A DNA stretch of 9,825 nucleotides from NCBI GenBank assembly GCA_025054905.1, contig JANWZF010000269.1:1-9825 (forward strand), read 5' to 3'. Shown one piece after another: positions 1 to 6,522 of the stretch (the first letter of the stretch is position 1; each line of letters opens with the position of its first letter). Below the pieces are notes generated by a model that made no database searches, was not told the origin of the DNA, and was given only the letters and a program-made list of their open reading frames with translations. The translations under genes and the position numbers were made by a program. The stretch comes from Tepidimonas sp. Lineage in GTDB: Bacteria > Pseudomonadota > Gammaproteobacteria > Burkholderiales > Burkholderiaceae_C.

Positions 1-381
1 AAAGCTGGAATTCTCCCGCAGTTCACCACTTTGCTGCAGCTGGCGTTCCATGTTCATGTTGTTCATCGCGCGGCCGCGCTCGACCACGATGAAGCAGTTG
101 CTTTGCTGCACCAACAGGCGCAGCACGGGGATGGTCGAGCCAAGCTTGTACTCCCGCAGCGTCATGAACCAGGGGGAATCTTGGTTTTCGACCAAGGCCA
201 CGGTTCCAAACGGCCGCTCGCAACGCTCGATTTGGGAGTTGGCGTTTTGGCTTGCTGCGCCTCCTGCGGCGCCAGTGACGGCGGTCTTGGCGCTGTCATC
301 GCCGATTTTGGGCGCGGTGGACATACAGCCCGTCGAACCCATTGAGACCGCCAACAAAAGCGCCCACATCGATCCTCTCAT
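1..381 (-). CDS. CsgG/HfaB-like outer-membrane lipoprotein, N-terminal part (cut by window edge)
   Basis: The reading frame is open from an ATG at 381 to the window edge, giving 127 residues with the C-terminus missing. The first 19 residues form a short hydrophobic signal ending in S-T-G-C (Cys19), a plausible though weak lipobox, so the protein should be cut by signal peptidase II and lipid-anchored. After a low-complexity Ala/Gly/Ser linker (residues 20-50) comes a folded part: ERCERPFGTVALVE (52-65), LGSTIPVLRLLVQQSNCF (80-97), then VVERGRAMNNM and a Glu/Gln-rich stretch with GELRENS. This resembles the CsgG/HfaB family, whose members form outer-membrane secretion pores or related lipoproteins. 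The family call is from memory of the pattern. An actual secretion role is inference, because no curli-type partner genes are visible. GGAGAGGA lies 5 bases before the ATG and supports this start over the in-frame ATG at 396, which overlaps that Shine-Dalgarno sequence. Confidence 0.68.
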   Translation of the reverse strand, partial: MRGSMWALLLAVSMGSTGCMSTAPKIGDDSAKTAVTGAAGGAASQNANSQIERCERPFGTVALVENQDSPWFMTLREYKLGSTIPVLRLLVQQSNCFIVVERGRAMNNMNMERQLQQSGELRENSSF

Positions 382-386
382 GCTTG

Positions 387-394
387 TCCTCTCC
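387..394 (-). promoter_or_regulatory. Ribosome binding site of the CsgG-like gene
   Basis: On the minus strand GGAGAGGA ends 5 bases before the ATG at 381. It is the strongest start signal on this strand in the window and decides the start codon. The in-frame upstream ATG (394-396) lies within or against this element and has no site of its own. Confidence 0.65.
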
Positions 395-484
395 ATTGCG
401 GTGTGATCGTTGTCGACGGCCGCGCAGTCCCAAAAAAGAGCAGAGCGATGTGCAGTCGCCATGAGCGCAACGCGGCCCACGGCT

Positions 485-513
485 ATTATGCCGATCGATG
501 GGTGGTAGTTCAG
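485..513 (-). promoter_or_regulatory. Possible sigma-70-type promoter for the CsgG-like gene
   Basis: On the minus strand a CATAAT hexamer (485-490, five of six matches to TATAAT) lies exactly 17 bases after CTGAAC (508-513, three of six matches to TTGACA). The -35 half overlaps the stop codon of the transporter gene at 510-512. Transcription would start near 478 and leave a leader of roughly 100 bases before the ATG at 381. The -10 is good and the -35 is weak, so this is a candidate only. If real, the lipoprotein gene is transcribed separately from the upstream transporter. Confidence 0.3.
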
Positions 514-1445
514 CGCCGCGACGACACGAGGATGCCGGCCACGATGAGGGCGAAGGCCGCGGCGTGGAAAGGCCGAGGCGGCTCGCCCAGCAGCACGGTG
601 GACATCAGCGCCGCAAACAGCGGCGTGAGGTTGGTGAAAAAGCCAGCCACCGTCGGGCCGGCGCGCTGGACCCCGGCACCCCAGGCCCGGTATGCCAGGA
701 TCGAAGGGCCCACCGCGACGAACAGCAGCACGGCCCCCAGGGACCAGCTCCACTGGATCGAGGTGGGCATGTGGGGCGGGGGGGCCAGCGTCAGCCAAGT
801 CCATTCACCCGCCGTCAGGGCTGCAGCGGTCAGCAGCCCAAAGACGCTTTGGGCCAGCAAAAAGGCAGCCCAGTCCTGCCGGATCGCCGCCGGTTCGTCC
901 TGCCGCGTCAGCAGCCAGCTGTAGCACGACCAGGTCAGCGCCGCTGCCAGCATCCACGCGTCGCCAGGGACCAGGCGCAGCGCCAGCAGGTGGTCCAGGC
1001 GCCCATGCGACAACACCACCAACACCCCGCCGAGCGACAGGGCCGCGCCCAACAGCTGGCGGCGCTGTACCGCGGCGCCAAAAAAGATTCGCCCGACCAG
1101 CATCATCCATACCGGCATGCTGGAGGCCACCAGCGTGACGTTGAGCGGGGTGGAGGTGTGCAGCGCCAAATACTGCAGCATGTTGTAGCCCGCCACCGCC
1201 AGGCTGCCCAACAGCAGGAAGCGGCGCCAGCAGTGCCACAGGCCGCTGCGGGGACGCAACACCCAGCCGGCCAGCGGCAGCAACAGGGCTGCGGCCAGCA
1301 CCCAGCGCAGGAAGTTGAACGTGATGGGCGGAATCCACGCGGCGGCCAACCGGCCCACGATGGCATTGCCGGCCCACAACAACGGGGGCAGGGTCAGCAG
1401 CGCGATGGTGGAGGGTGTCAGGGCGGCAGGGCGCGAGGCTGGCAT
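510..1445 (-). CDS. EamA-family (DMT superfamily) transporter
   Basis: This 311-residue inner-membrane protein has about ten hydrophobic helices in two EamA repeats, the usual length and layout of drug/metabolite transporters. The first repeat runs from about residue 12 to 146 and contains LWAGNAIVGR (23-32), LNVTLVASSMPVW (101-113) and a GxxLSLxGVLxVL end. The second runs from about 162 to 308 and contains the conserved helix GPTVAGFFTNLTPLFAAL and LLGEPP. Family members export amino acids, metabolites or drugs; the substrate cannot be read from the sequence. The ATG at 1445 was chosen because the N-terminus then starts just before the first helix. The frame stays open to 1682, but those extra residues are low-complexity and overlap the 5' end of the divergent oxidoreductase gene. 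No good ribosome binding site is visible. Nothing points to gene transfer. Confidence 0.9.
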   Translation of the reverse strand: MPASRPAALTPSTIALLTLPPLLWAGNAIVGRLAAAWIPPITFNFLRWVLAAALLLPLAGWVLRPRSGLWHCWRRFLLLGSLAVAGYNMLQYLALHTSTPLNVTLVASSMPVWMMLVGRIFFGAAVQRRQLLGAALSLGGVLVVLSHGRLDHLLALRLVPGDAWMLAAALTWSCYSWLLTRQDEPAAIRQDWAAFLLAQSVFGLLTAAALTAGEWTWLTLAPPPHMPTSIQWSWSLGAVLLFVAVGPSILAYRAWGAGVQRAGPTVAGFFTNLTPLFAALMSTVLLGEPPRPFHAAAFALIVAGILVSSRR

Positions 1446-1565
1446 CACCGCCACTGTAGCCGATGCCCCCAGCCCCTGCTGGCCACCGGGGTGACAGGCC
1501 TGCGGGCCCGGGGCCGCCGCCCCTGTGGCACCATCCGCACCCCAAGCCCCCCAATTCCAACCTCC

Positions 1566-1571
1566 AAGGAG
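1566..1571 (+). promoter_or_regulatory. Ribosome binding site of the quinone oxidoreductase gene
   Basis: AAGGAG lies 7 bases before the ATG at 1579, close to ideal spacing. It fixes the start and rules out the in-frame ATG at 1525, which would add 18 Pro/Ala/Ser residues not expected in the family. No convincing promoter hexamers are visible in the GC-rich 133 bp between this gene and the divergent transporter. Confidence 0.75.
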
Positions 1572-1578
1572 TTCCATC

Positions 1579-2568
1579 ATGACCACCAGCCGTGCTGTGC
1601 TGATCGAACAAACGGGCGGCCCTGAGGTGCTGCGCATGGCCGACGTGACCGTGGGCGAGCCGGGCCCGGGGGAAGTGCGCATCCGTCACCACGCCATCGG
1701 GCTGAACTTCATCGATGTTTACCACCGCACCGGGCTGTACCCGCTGCCGCTGCCGGCGCGCCTGGGGATGGAGGGTGCCGGCGTGGTGGAGGCCGTGGGC
1801 CCGGGTGTGGATCATCTGCAGGTGGGCGATCGCGTGGCCTACGCCGCGCAGCCACCCGGCGCCTACTGCGAGGTGCGCGTGATGCCAGCCCTCAACGTCG
1901 TGCGTCTGCCCACGGCGATCACGTTTGAGCAGGCCGCAGCGATGATGCTCAAGGGGTTGACCGCGCAGTATCTGCTCAAGCATTGCCGCCCGGTGGAAGG
2001 CCTGCAGCCGGGCGACTGGGTGCTGCTGCACGCGGCCGCCGGTGGTGTGGGGTTGATCGTCTGTCAGTGGGCGCGGGCGTTGGGGCTGCGCGTCATCGGC
2101 ACCGCGGGCAGCGACGACAAGTGTGCGCTGGCGCAGCAGCATGGCGCTGAAGCGTGCATCAACTATCGGCGCGAGGACTTCGTGGCGCGCGTGCGCGAGC
2201 TCACCGGCGGGCAAGGGGTCAAGGTGGTCTACGACTCGGTGGGCAAGGACACGTGGGAGGGGTCGCTCGACTGCCTGTGCGAGTTTGGGCTGATGGTGTC
2301 GTTTGGCAACGCCAGCGGCCCGGTGCCGCCGTTTGCACCTGCCGTGCTGGGGCCCAAGGGGTCGCTGTACGTCACGCGCCAGACGCTGTTCACGCACCTG
2401 CGCACGCGCGCGCGCACGCAGGCGATGGCCGACGATCTGTTTGCGGTCGTACAGTCAGGTCAGGTGCAGATTCGCATCGCGCAGCGCTTCGCACTGGCCG
2501 ACGTGCGCGCGGCTCACGAGGCGCTGGAGGCACGGCGCACGACCGGTTCAACCGTGCTGCTGCCTTGA
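1579..2568 (+). CDS. NADPH:quinone oxidoreductase, zinc-free MDR family
   Basis: This 329-residue cytoplasmic enzyme matches the zeta-crystallin/QOR branch of the medium-chain dehydrogenase/reductase superfamily in length and motifs. Members reduce quinones or related electrophilic carbonyl compounds with NADPH. The N-terminal catalytic fold carries GLNFIDVYHRTGLYP (41-55) and LGMEGAGVVEAVG (62-74). The nucleotide-binding Rossmann fold carries HAAAGGVG (151-158), followed by IGTAGS (173-178), a region expected to recognise the adenosine ribose/phosphate. YDSVGKDTW (218-226) and FGNASGPVPPF (242-252) are also typical. No structural-zinc Cys cluster is present, which separates it from alcohol dehydrogenases. 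It is a single-gene unit, divergent from the transporter and convergent, 10 bases apart, with the small secreted-protein gene. A stem-loop covers its stop codon. The gene is often named qor or qorA, but I leave the symbol blank because paralogues are common. Confidence 0.93.
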   Translation: MTTSRAVLIEQTGGPEVLRMADVTVGEPGPGEVRIRHHAIGLNFIDVYHRTGLYPLPLPARLGMEGAGVVEAVGPGVDHLQVGDRVAYAAQPPGAYCEVRVMPALNVVRLPTAITFEQAAAMMLKGLTAQYLLKHCRPVEGLQPGDWVLLHAAAGGVGLIVCQWARALGLRVIGTAGSDDKCALAQQHGAEACINYRREDFVARVRELTGGQGVKVVYDSVGKDTWEGSLDCLCEFGLMVSFGNASGPVPPFAPAVLGPKGSLYVTRQTLFTHLRTRARTQAMADDLFAVVQSGQVQIRIAQRFALADVRAAHEALEARRTTGSTVLLP

Positions 2569-2575
2569 AGGCAGC
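2559..2575. terminator. Stem-loop at a convergent gene junction, possible bidirectional terminator
   Basis: GCTGCCTT and AAGGCAGC form a perfect inverted repeat around one central G. In RNA this would fold as a 6-bp GC-rich stem with a TTGAA loop. It covers the oxidoreductase stop codon (2566-2568) and lies 3 bases beyond the stop of the opposing gene (2579-2581). The position suits a shared terminator for both transcripts. Neither strand has a U-run afterwards, so it is not a textbook intrinsic terminator. Confidence 0.4.
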
Positions 2576-2578
2576 GCG

Positions 2579-3010
2579 TCAGCGGGGGGCTGCCGCGGCG
2601 TGTTCGCACCAGTAGCTCAGCAGGTGGCCGCGCGTGGGCTCCCGCACGGTCTGTAGGCCGGTGAAGCCGTGCGGGCCCACTGCTGGCTGGGTGGGCAGGT
2701 AATGGGCCTCGTGCAGCAGGTAGGCCTGCCCCTGCCAGTGCCCCAGTGTCCGCACCGTGACTCCGGCACCGGGGGCGGGTGGCAGGCGGTTGATCACCTC
2801 CACGGCGAGGCTGGCCCCTTCCAGCAGGGGCGGCGGTGTTTCGTCGGCGGGGGCGGGTGTGATCGTGAAGGTACGCACGGCTCCCGCCCAGCCGATGTGG
2901 CAGCGCACCGTCTGCGCGGCAGCATCGAGTGCCAGACTGGTGGCTGCGGCAGCCAGCAGGGCAGCGCACCACCGCCGTGGCAGGCCTGGAAACGCTGGGC
3001 GGGTTTGCAT
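2579..3010 (-). CDS. Small secreted protein of unknown function
   Basis: I do not recognise a named family. From the ATG at 3010 the product has 143 residues. A signal peptide is clear: an Arg-containing start (RPAFPGLPRRW), a hydrophobic core (CAALLAAAATSLALDAAA) and an Ala-X-Ala site before QTV at about residue 33. There is no lipobox, so a periplasmic or secreted protein is expected. The mature part of about 111 residues has two cysteines, near its two ends (Cys37 and Cys135), which could form a disulphide. Aromatic and His residues are frequent (GHWQGQAYLLHEAHYLP). In-frame ATGs at 3019 and 3052 are alternatives; none has a good ribosome binding site, and 3010 gives the most compact signal peptide. 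It lies about 80 bases after lspA on the same strand, so it may be the last gene of the ribF-ileS-lspA transcript. Base composition matches its neighbours. Confidence 0.72.
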   Translation of the reverse strand: MQTRPAFPGLPRRWCAALLAAAATSLALDAAAQTVRCHIGWAGAVRTFTITPAPADETPPPLLEGASLAVEVINRLPPAPGAGVTVRTLGHWQGQAYLLHEAHYLPTQPAVGPHGFTGLQTVREPTRGHLLSYWCEHAAAAPR

Positions 3011-3088
3011 CCACCCCATTCTACGCAAGCCGATCGGTCTGCTGCGTGCCAACGGCGCGGGCTGTGGCGTGGGCGCCTCAGGGGGGTG

Positions 3089-3598
3089 TCAGCGGCTGCG
3101 GCGCACGCGCCGCAACTCGTCGAGGATCAGGCCGACCGCTCCGACCGTGATGGCCACGTCAGCGATGTTGAACGCCGGGTAATGTCCTCCGGCAAACAAG
3201 GGGGCCAGCCAGCGGTGGTGAATGTCCAACATGTCGACGACATAGCCATGCAGGGCACGGTCGATGACATTGCCCAGCGCGCCGCCGAGCAGGCACGCCA
3301 GCGCGAAGGCGAACAGCCGTTGCTGGTGATGGGCGCGCAGCAGCCATAGGATCGCGATCACGGCGCCCACGCCGATGGCCAGCAGCAGCCAGCGTTGCCA
3401 GCCACCGGCCTGGGCCAACAGCGAAAACGCTGCGCCCGGGTTGTGCACCCGCACCAGGTTGAAGAAGCTGGTGACGGGCAGCACCTCGCCGGGGCGAAAC
3501 AACGCCACCACCAGCGTTTTGGTGAGTTGATCCAGCAGCACGATGATGGCGGCCAGGCCCAGCCACACCAGCATGCCGCGCGAAGACGTCTTGGCCAT
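3089..3598 (-). CDS. lspA: Lipoprotein signal peptidase (signal peptidase II)
   Basis: This inner-membrane aspartyl protease removes the signal peptide of prolipoproteins in front of the lipid-modified cysteine. The 169-residue length is normal for the family. Four membrane helices are visible at about residues 10-30, 68-88, 95-112 and 142-162. The signature elements are all present: DQLTK (23-27), VHNPGAAFSLL (51-61), GNVIDR with catalytic Asp113, and PAFNIADV with catalytic Asp147. The C-terminus is short, basic and cytoplasmic (LRRVRRSR). The gene starts 8 bases after the ileS stop, the classic ileS-lspA arrangement, so translation is probably coupled; its own ribosome binding site is weak. 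The lipoprotein encoded at the left edge of the window would be one of its many substrates. A perfect GC stem-loop lies in its last codons. Confidence 0.97.
   Translation of the reverse strand: MAKTSSRGMLVWLGLAAIIVLLDQLTKTLVVALFRPGEVLPVTSFFNLVRVHNPGAAFSLLAQAGGWQRWLLLAIGVGAVIAILWLLRAHHQQRLFAFALACLLGGALGNVIDRALHGYVVDMLDIHHRWLAPLFAGGHYPAFNIADVAITVGAVGLILDELRRVRRSR
3097..3114. repeat. Perfect GC-rich inverted repeat in the last codons of lspA
   Basis: TGCGGCGC and GCGCCGCA form 8-bp perfect arms around a 2-base centre. The element lies 5 bases before the lspA stop codon (3089-3091) and encodes part of the Arg-rich C-terminus. It could act as an mRNA stability or partial termination element between lspA and the secreted-protein gene. 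It could also simply follow from GC-rich Arg codons. No U-run follows on either strand. Confidence 0.4.
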
Positions 3599-3606
3599 GG
3601 TTGCAC

Positions 3607-6522
3607 TCAGGCTGCGTGGCGTGCCTCACCGGCGCCGAACAGGTTGCTGGTGCAGCGGCCGCACAGGTGCGGGTGTGCCGGGTCGTGGCCGACGTCGGCG
3701 CGCCAGTGCCAGCAGCGCGCGCACTTCGGGTGGGCCGAGGGCGTCACCTGCACCCCCAACGCCTCGCCCTGCTGCAGCGCCAGCGCCGACACCAGGAAGA
3801 CAAAGCGCGCGTCGGCGCCCAGGCTGGCCAGCAGCGCGTGGTCTTCGGGTGGCAGCGTCAGGGTGACTTCGGCCTGCAGCGACGGACCGATGCGTCCCGC
3901 GGCGCGTTCCTCTTCGATGGCCTTGTTGACCGCATCGCGCACGGCCAGGATGCGCTGCCATTTGGCCAGCAGGGCGTCGTCCGGGGTCGGCAGGGCCAGG
4001 TAGGTTTCGGTGAAGATCGACGGGGTGTGGCCGATCAGGGCCCAGGCTTCCTCGGCGGTGAAGGACAGAAACGGCGCCATCCAGCGCAGCATGGCGTGGG
4101 TGATCTGGTGCAGCGCGGTCTGGGCGCTGCGCCGCGCCAGGCTCTTCGGCGCGGTGGTGTAGAGCCGATCTTTGAGCACGTCCAGGTAGAACGCGCCCAG
4201 GTCTTCGGAGCAAAACACCTGCAGCTTGGCCACCACCGGATGGAATTCGTACGCGTGGTAGTGCGCCAGAATCTCCTGCTGCAGTTGGGCGGTGCGTGCC
4301 AGCGCCCAGCGGTCGATTTCCAGCAGCTCGGCGCCAGCCACCGCGTCGGCGGACGGATCGAAATCGCTGATGTTGGCCAGCAAAAAACGCAAGGTGTTGC
4401 GGATGCGCCGGTAGGCATCCACCACGCGCGCCAGGATCTTGTCGTCGATGCCCAGGTCGCCCGAGTAGTCGGTGGCCGCCACCCACAGGCGGATGATTTC
4501 CGCCCCCAGCTTGTCGCTGACCTCCTGCGGCGCCACCACGTTGCCCAGCGACTTGCTCATCTTGCGGCCCTGGCCATCGACGGTAAAGCCGTGCGTCAGC
4601 AGGCCGCGGTACGGTGCCCGCCCGTGCATCGCGCAGGCCGTCAGCAGTGAGGAGTGGAACCAGCCGCGGTGCTGGTCGTGGCCCTCCAGGTACAGATCGG
4701 CTTCTGGTCCCTGATCGTGACCGCTGCCGGCGTGGCTGCCTTTGAGCACCGTGTGATGCGTGGTGCCGGAGTCGAACCACACCTCCAGAATGTCGGTGCT
4801 CTTGGTGTAGAGGCTGGGGTCGCTGGCATCGCCCAGACGGCCCAGGATGTCGGCCACCGACAGCTTGCTCCAGGCTTCGATGCCGCCCTGCTCGATGATC
4901 TCGGCGGCCAGGTCGATGATCTCGGGCGTACGCGGGTGCGGCTGGCCGCTGTCGCGGTGCAGCAGGAACGGCAGCGGCACGCCCCAGGAGCGCTGGCGGC
5001 TGATGCACCAGTCGGGGCGGTGCGCGATCATGTCGCGCAGCCGCGCGCGGCCGCTTTCCGGATAGAAGCGGGTGTGTTCGATGGCCTGCAGCGCCAGCTC
5101 GCGCAGCGTCTGTGGCGCCGGATCGGTGGCGAAGATGCCGCGCGTGGCCTCGGTGGGGGCATCCATGCGGATGAACCACTGGGCCGCAGCGCGGTAAATC
5201 ACCGGGGTCTTGTGGCGCCAGCAGTGCGGGTAGCTGTGCGTGATCGGCTGGGTGGCCAGCAGCCGGTCGGCTGCGCGCAAGGTCTGCAGGATGTGCGGCA
5301 CGGCCTCCCAGATCGACAGGCCGCCAAACAGCGGCAGCGTCTCGGCGTAGACGCCGTTGCCCTGCACCGGATTGAGGATGTCGCTGGGCTGCAGCCCGTG
5401 CGCGGTGCACGACTGGAAGTCTTCCACGCCGTAGGCCGGTGCCGAGTGCACGATGCCGGTACCGTCGTCGGCGGTGGCGTAGTCGGCCAGGTAGACCGGG
5501 GCGCGCCGGTCATAGCCCGGGTGCACGTGCGCCAGCGGATGCTCAAAGGCGATGCGGTCCAACACCCGGCCTGGGGCGACGGCCAGCACCTGGCCACTCA
5601 GACCGTAGCGCTGCAGGCAGGGCTCGACCAGCGCTTCGGCCAGCAGCAGCAGCCCGCGCGGCGTTTCCACCAGCGCGTAGGGCAGATCGGGGTTGACGTT
5701 GAGCGCCTGGTTGGCCGGGATGGTCCAGGCCGTCGTGGTCCAGATCACCGCCTCGATCGGGCGCTGGCTCAGCTGCGCCAGATCGGTGTGCGGCAGCGGG
5801 CTGGCCGCCGCAAACGCCTGCAGCAGGCGCTGGGGCTCGGCGCAGCGAAACGCCACGTCCAGCGACTGGCTCTGCTTGTCGGCGTATTCGATTTCGAACT
5901 CCGCCAGCGAGGAGCCGCAATCGAAGCACCAGTACACGGGCTTGAGGCCACGGTAGACAAAGCCGCGCTCCATCACGCGTTTGAAGGCGCGCAGCTCCTC
6001 GGCTTCGTTCTTGAAGTCCATCGTACGGTAGGGGTGCTGCCAGTCGCCCAGCACCCCCAGCCGCTTGAAGTCGGCCATCTGCAGCGCGATCTGCTCGGTG
6101 GCAAACGCGCGCGCGCGCGCCTGCATCTCGTCGCGGCTCAGGCCACGGCCGTGCAGCTTTTCGATCGCGTTTTCGATCGGCAGTCCATGGCAGTCCCAGC
6201 CCGGGATGTACTGCGCATCAAAGCCCGCCAGCTGGCGCGCCTTGACGATCATGTCCTTGAGCACCTTGTTGACGGCGTGGCCGATGTGGATGCGGCCGTT
6301 GGCGTAAGGGGGGCCGTCGTGCAGGATGAACTTGGGTGCGCCACGGCGCGCTTCGCGCAGGCGTTGGTACAGACCCTGCTCCTCCCACTGCCGCACCCAG
6401 CCGGGTTCGCGCTGCGGCAGGTTGCCGCGCATCGGAAACGGGGTTTCCGGCAGGTTCAGCGTGGCGCTGTAGTCGGGCAGGGACGCGTCGCGCGCGTCGG
6501 GGTTGGGACGGTCAGGCTTCAT
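3607..6522 (-). CDS. ileS: Isoleucyl-tRNA synthetase
   Basis: This cytoplasmic class I synthetase charges tRNA(Ile) and edits mischarged valine. From the ATG at 6522 it has 971 residues, slightly longer than E. coli IleS. The HIGH motif is at 79-82 (GRIHIGHAVNK). The CP1 editing domain spans roughly 200-430, with WTTTAWTIPANQA from Trp261 and GTGIVHSAPAYGVEDF near 353-368. The class-defining KMSKS is at 654-658. An anticodon-binding domain follows, then a C-terminal zinc site with Cys934, Cys937, Cys954 and Cys957 (CARC and CGRC). Bacterial IleS proteins with this C-terminal zinc site are the KMSKS/E. coli-type enzymes. The start overlaps the end of ribF by 11 bases, so translational coupling is likely. 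An in-frame ATG at 6534 would add four residues; neither has a clear Shine-Dalgarno sequence. No key motif is broken. Confidence 0.97.
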   Translation of the reverse strand: MKPDRPNPDARDASLPDYSATLNLPETPFPMRGNLPQREPGWVRQWEEQGLYQRLREARRGAPKFILHDGPPYANGRIHIGHAVNKVLKDMIVKARQLAGFDAQYIPGWDCHGLPIENAIEKLHGRGLSRDEMQARARAFATEQIALQMADFKRLGVLGDWQHPYRTMDFKNEAEELRAFKRVMERGFVYRGLKPVYWCFDCGSSLAEFEIEYADKQSQSLDVAFRCAEPQRLLQAFAAASPLPHTDLAQLSQRPIEAVIWTTTAWTIPANQALNVNPDLPYALVETPRGLLLLAEALVEPCLQRYGLSGQVLAVAPGRVLDRIAFEHPLAHVHPGYDRRAPVYLADYATADDGTGIVHSAPAYGVEDFQSCTAHGLQPSDILNPVQGNGVYAETLPLFGGLSIWEAVPHILQTLRAADRLLATQPITHSYPHCWRHKTPVIYRAAAQWFIRMDAPTEATRGIFATDPAPQTLRELALQAIEHTRFYPESGRARLRDMIAHRPDWCISRQRSWGVPLPFLLHRDSGQPHPRTPEIIDLAAEIIEQGGIEAWSKLSVADILGRLGDASDPSLYTKSTDILEVWFDSGTTHHTVLKGSHAGSGHDQGPEADLYLEGHDQHRGWFHSSLLTACAMHGRAPYRGLLTHGFTVDGQGRKMSKSLGNVVAPQEVSDKLGAEIIRLWVAATDYSGDLGIDDKILARVVDAYRRIRNTLRFLLANISDFDPSADAVAGAELLEIDRWALARTAQLQQEILAHYHAYEFHPVVAKLQVFCSEDLGAFYLDVLKDRLYTTAPKSLARRSAQTALHQITHAMLRWMAPFLSFTAEEAWALIGHTPSIFTETYLALPTPDDALLAKWQRILAVRDAVNKAIEEERAAGRIGPSLQAEVTLTLPPEDHALLASLGADARFVFLVSALALQQGEALGVQVTPSAHPKCARCWHWRADVGHDPAHPHLCGRCTSNLFGAGEARHAA

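Noticed and set aside
428..460. A possible terminator for the transporter gene: a short GCGA/TCGC stem followed by a run of T on the minus strand.
   Set aside because: The stem is only 4 bp and is separated from the T-run by several bases, too weak to call as a terminator.
1510..1523. GGGGC-CGCC-GCCCC hairpin in the leader of the oxidoreductase gene.
   Set aside because: The 5-bp stem lies in very GC-rich spacer sequence where such pairings are frequent. There is no anti-terminator structure or U-run that would suggest a riboswitch or attenuator.
1446..1682. An N-terminal extension of the transporter to an ATG at 1682.
   Set aside because: The extra 79 residues are low-complexity, overlap the start of the divergent oxidoreductase, and precede the first membrane helix without a family counterpart.
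805..2397. A 530-codon minus-strand frame running across the oxidoreductase and transporter genes.
   Set aside because: It is antisense to the clear oxidoreductase and out of frame with the transporter; it contains no domain and reflects GC-driven lack of stop codons.
6106..6120. A 15-base alternating CG run, a possible Z-DNA tract.
   Set aside because: It lies in frame within ileS and encodes alternating Ala/Arg in a normal helix (ARARA), so it is explained by codon choice.
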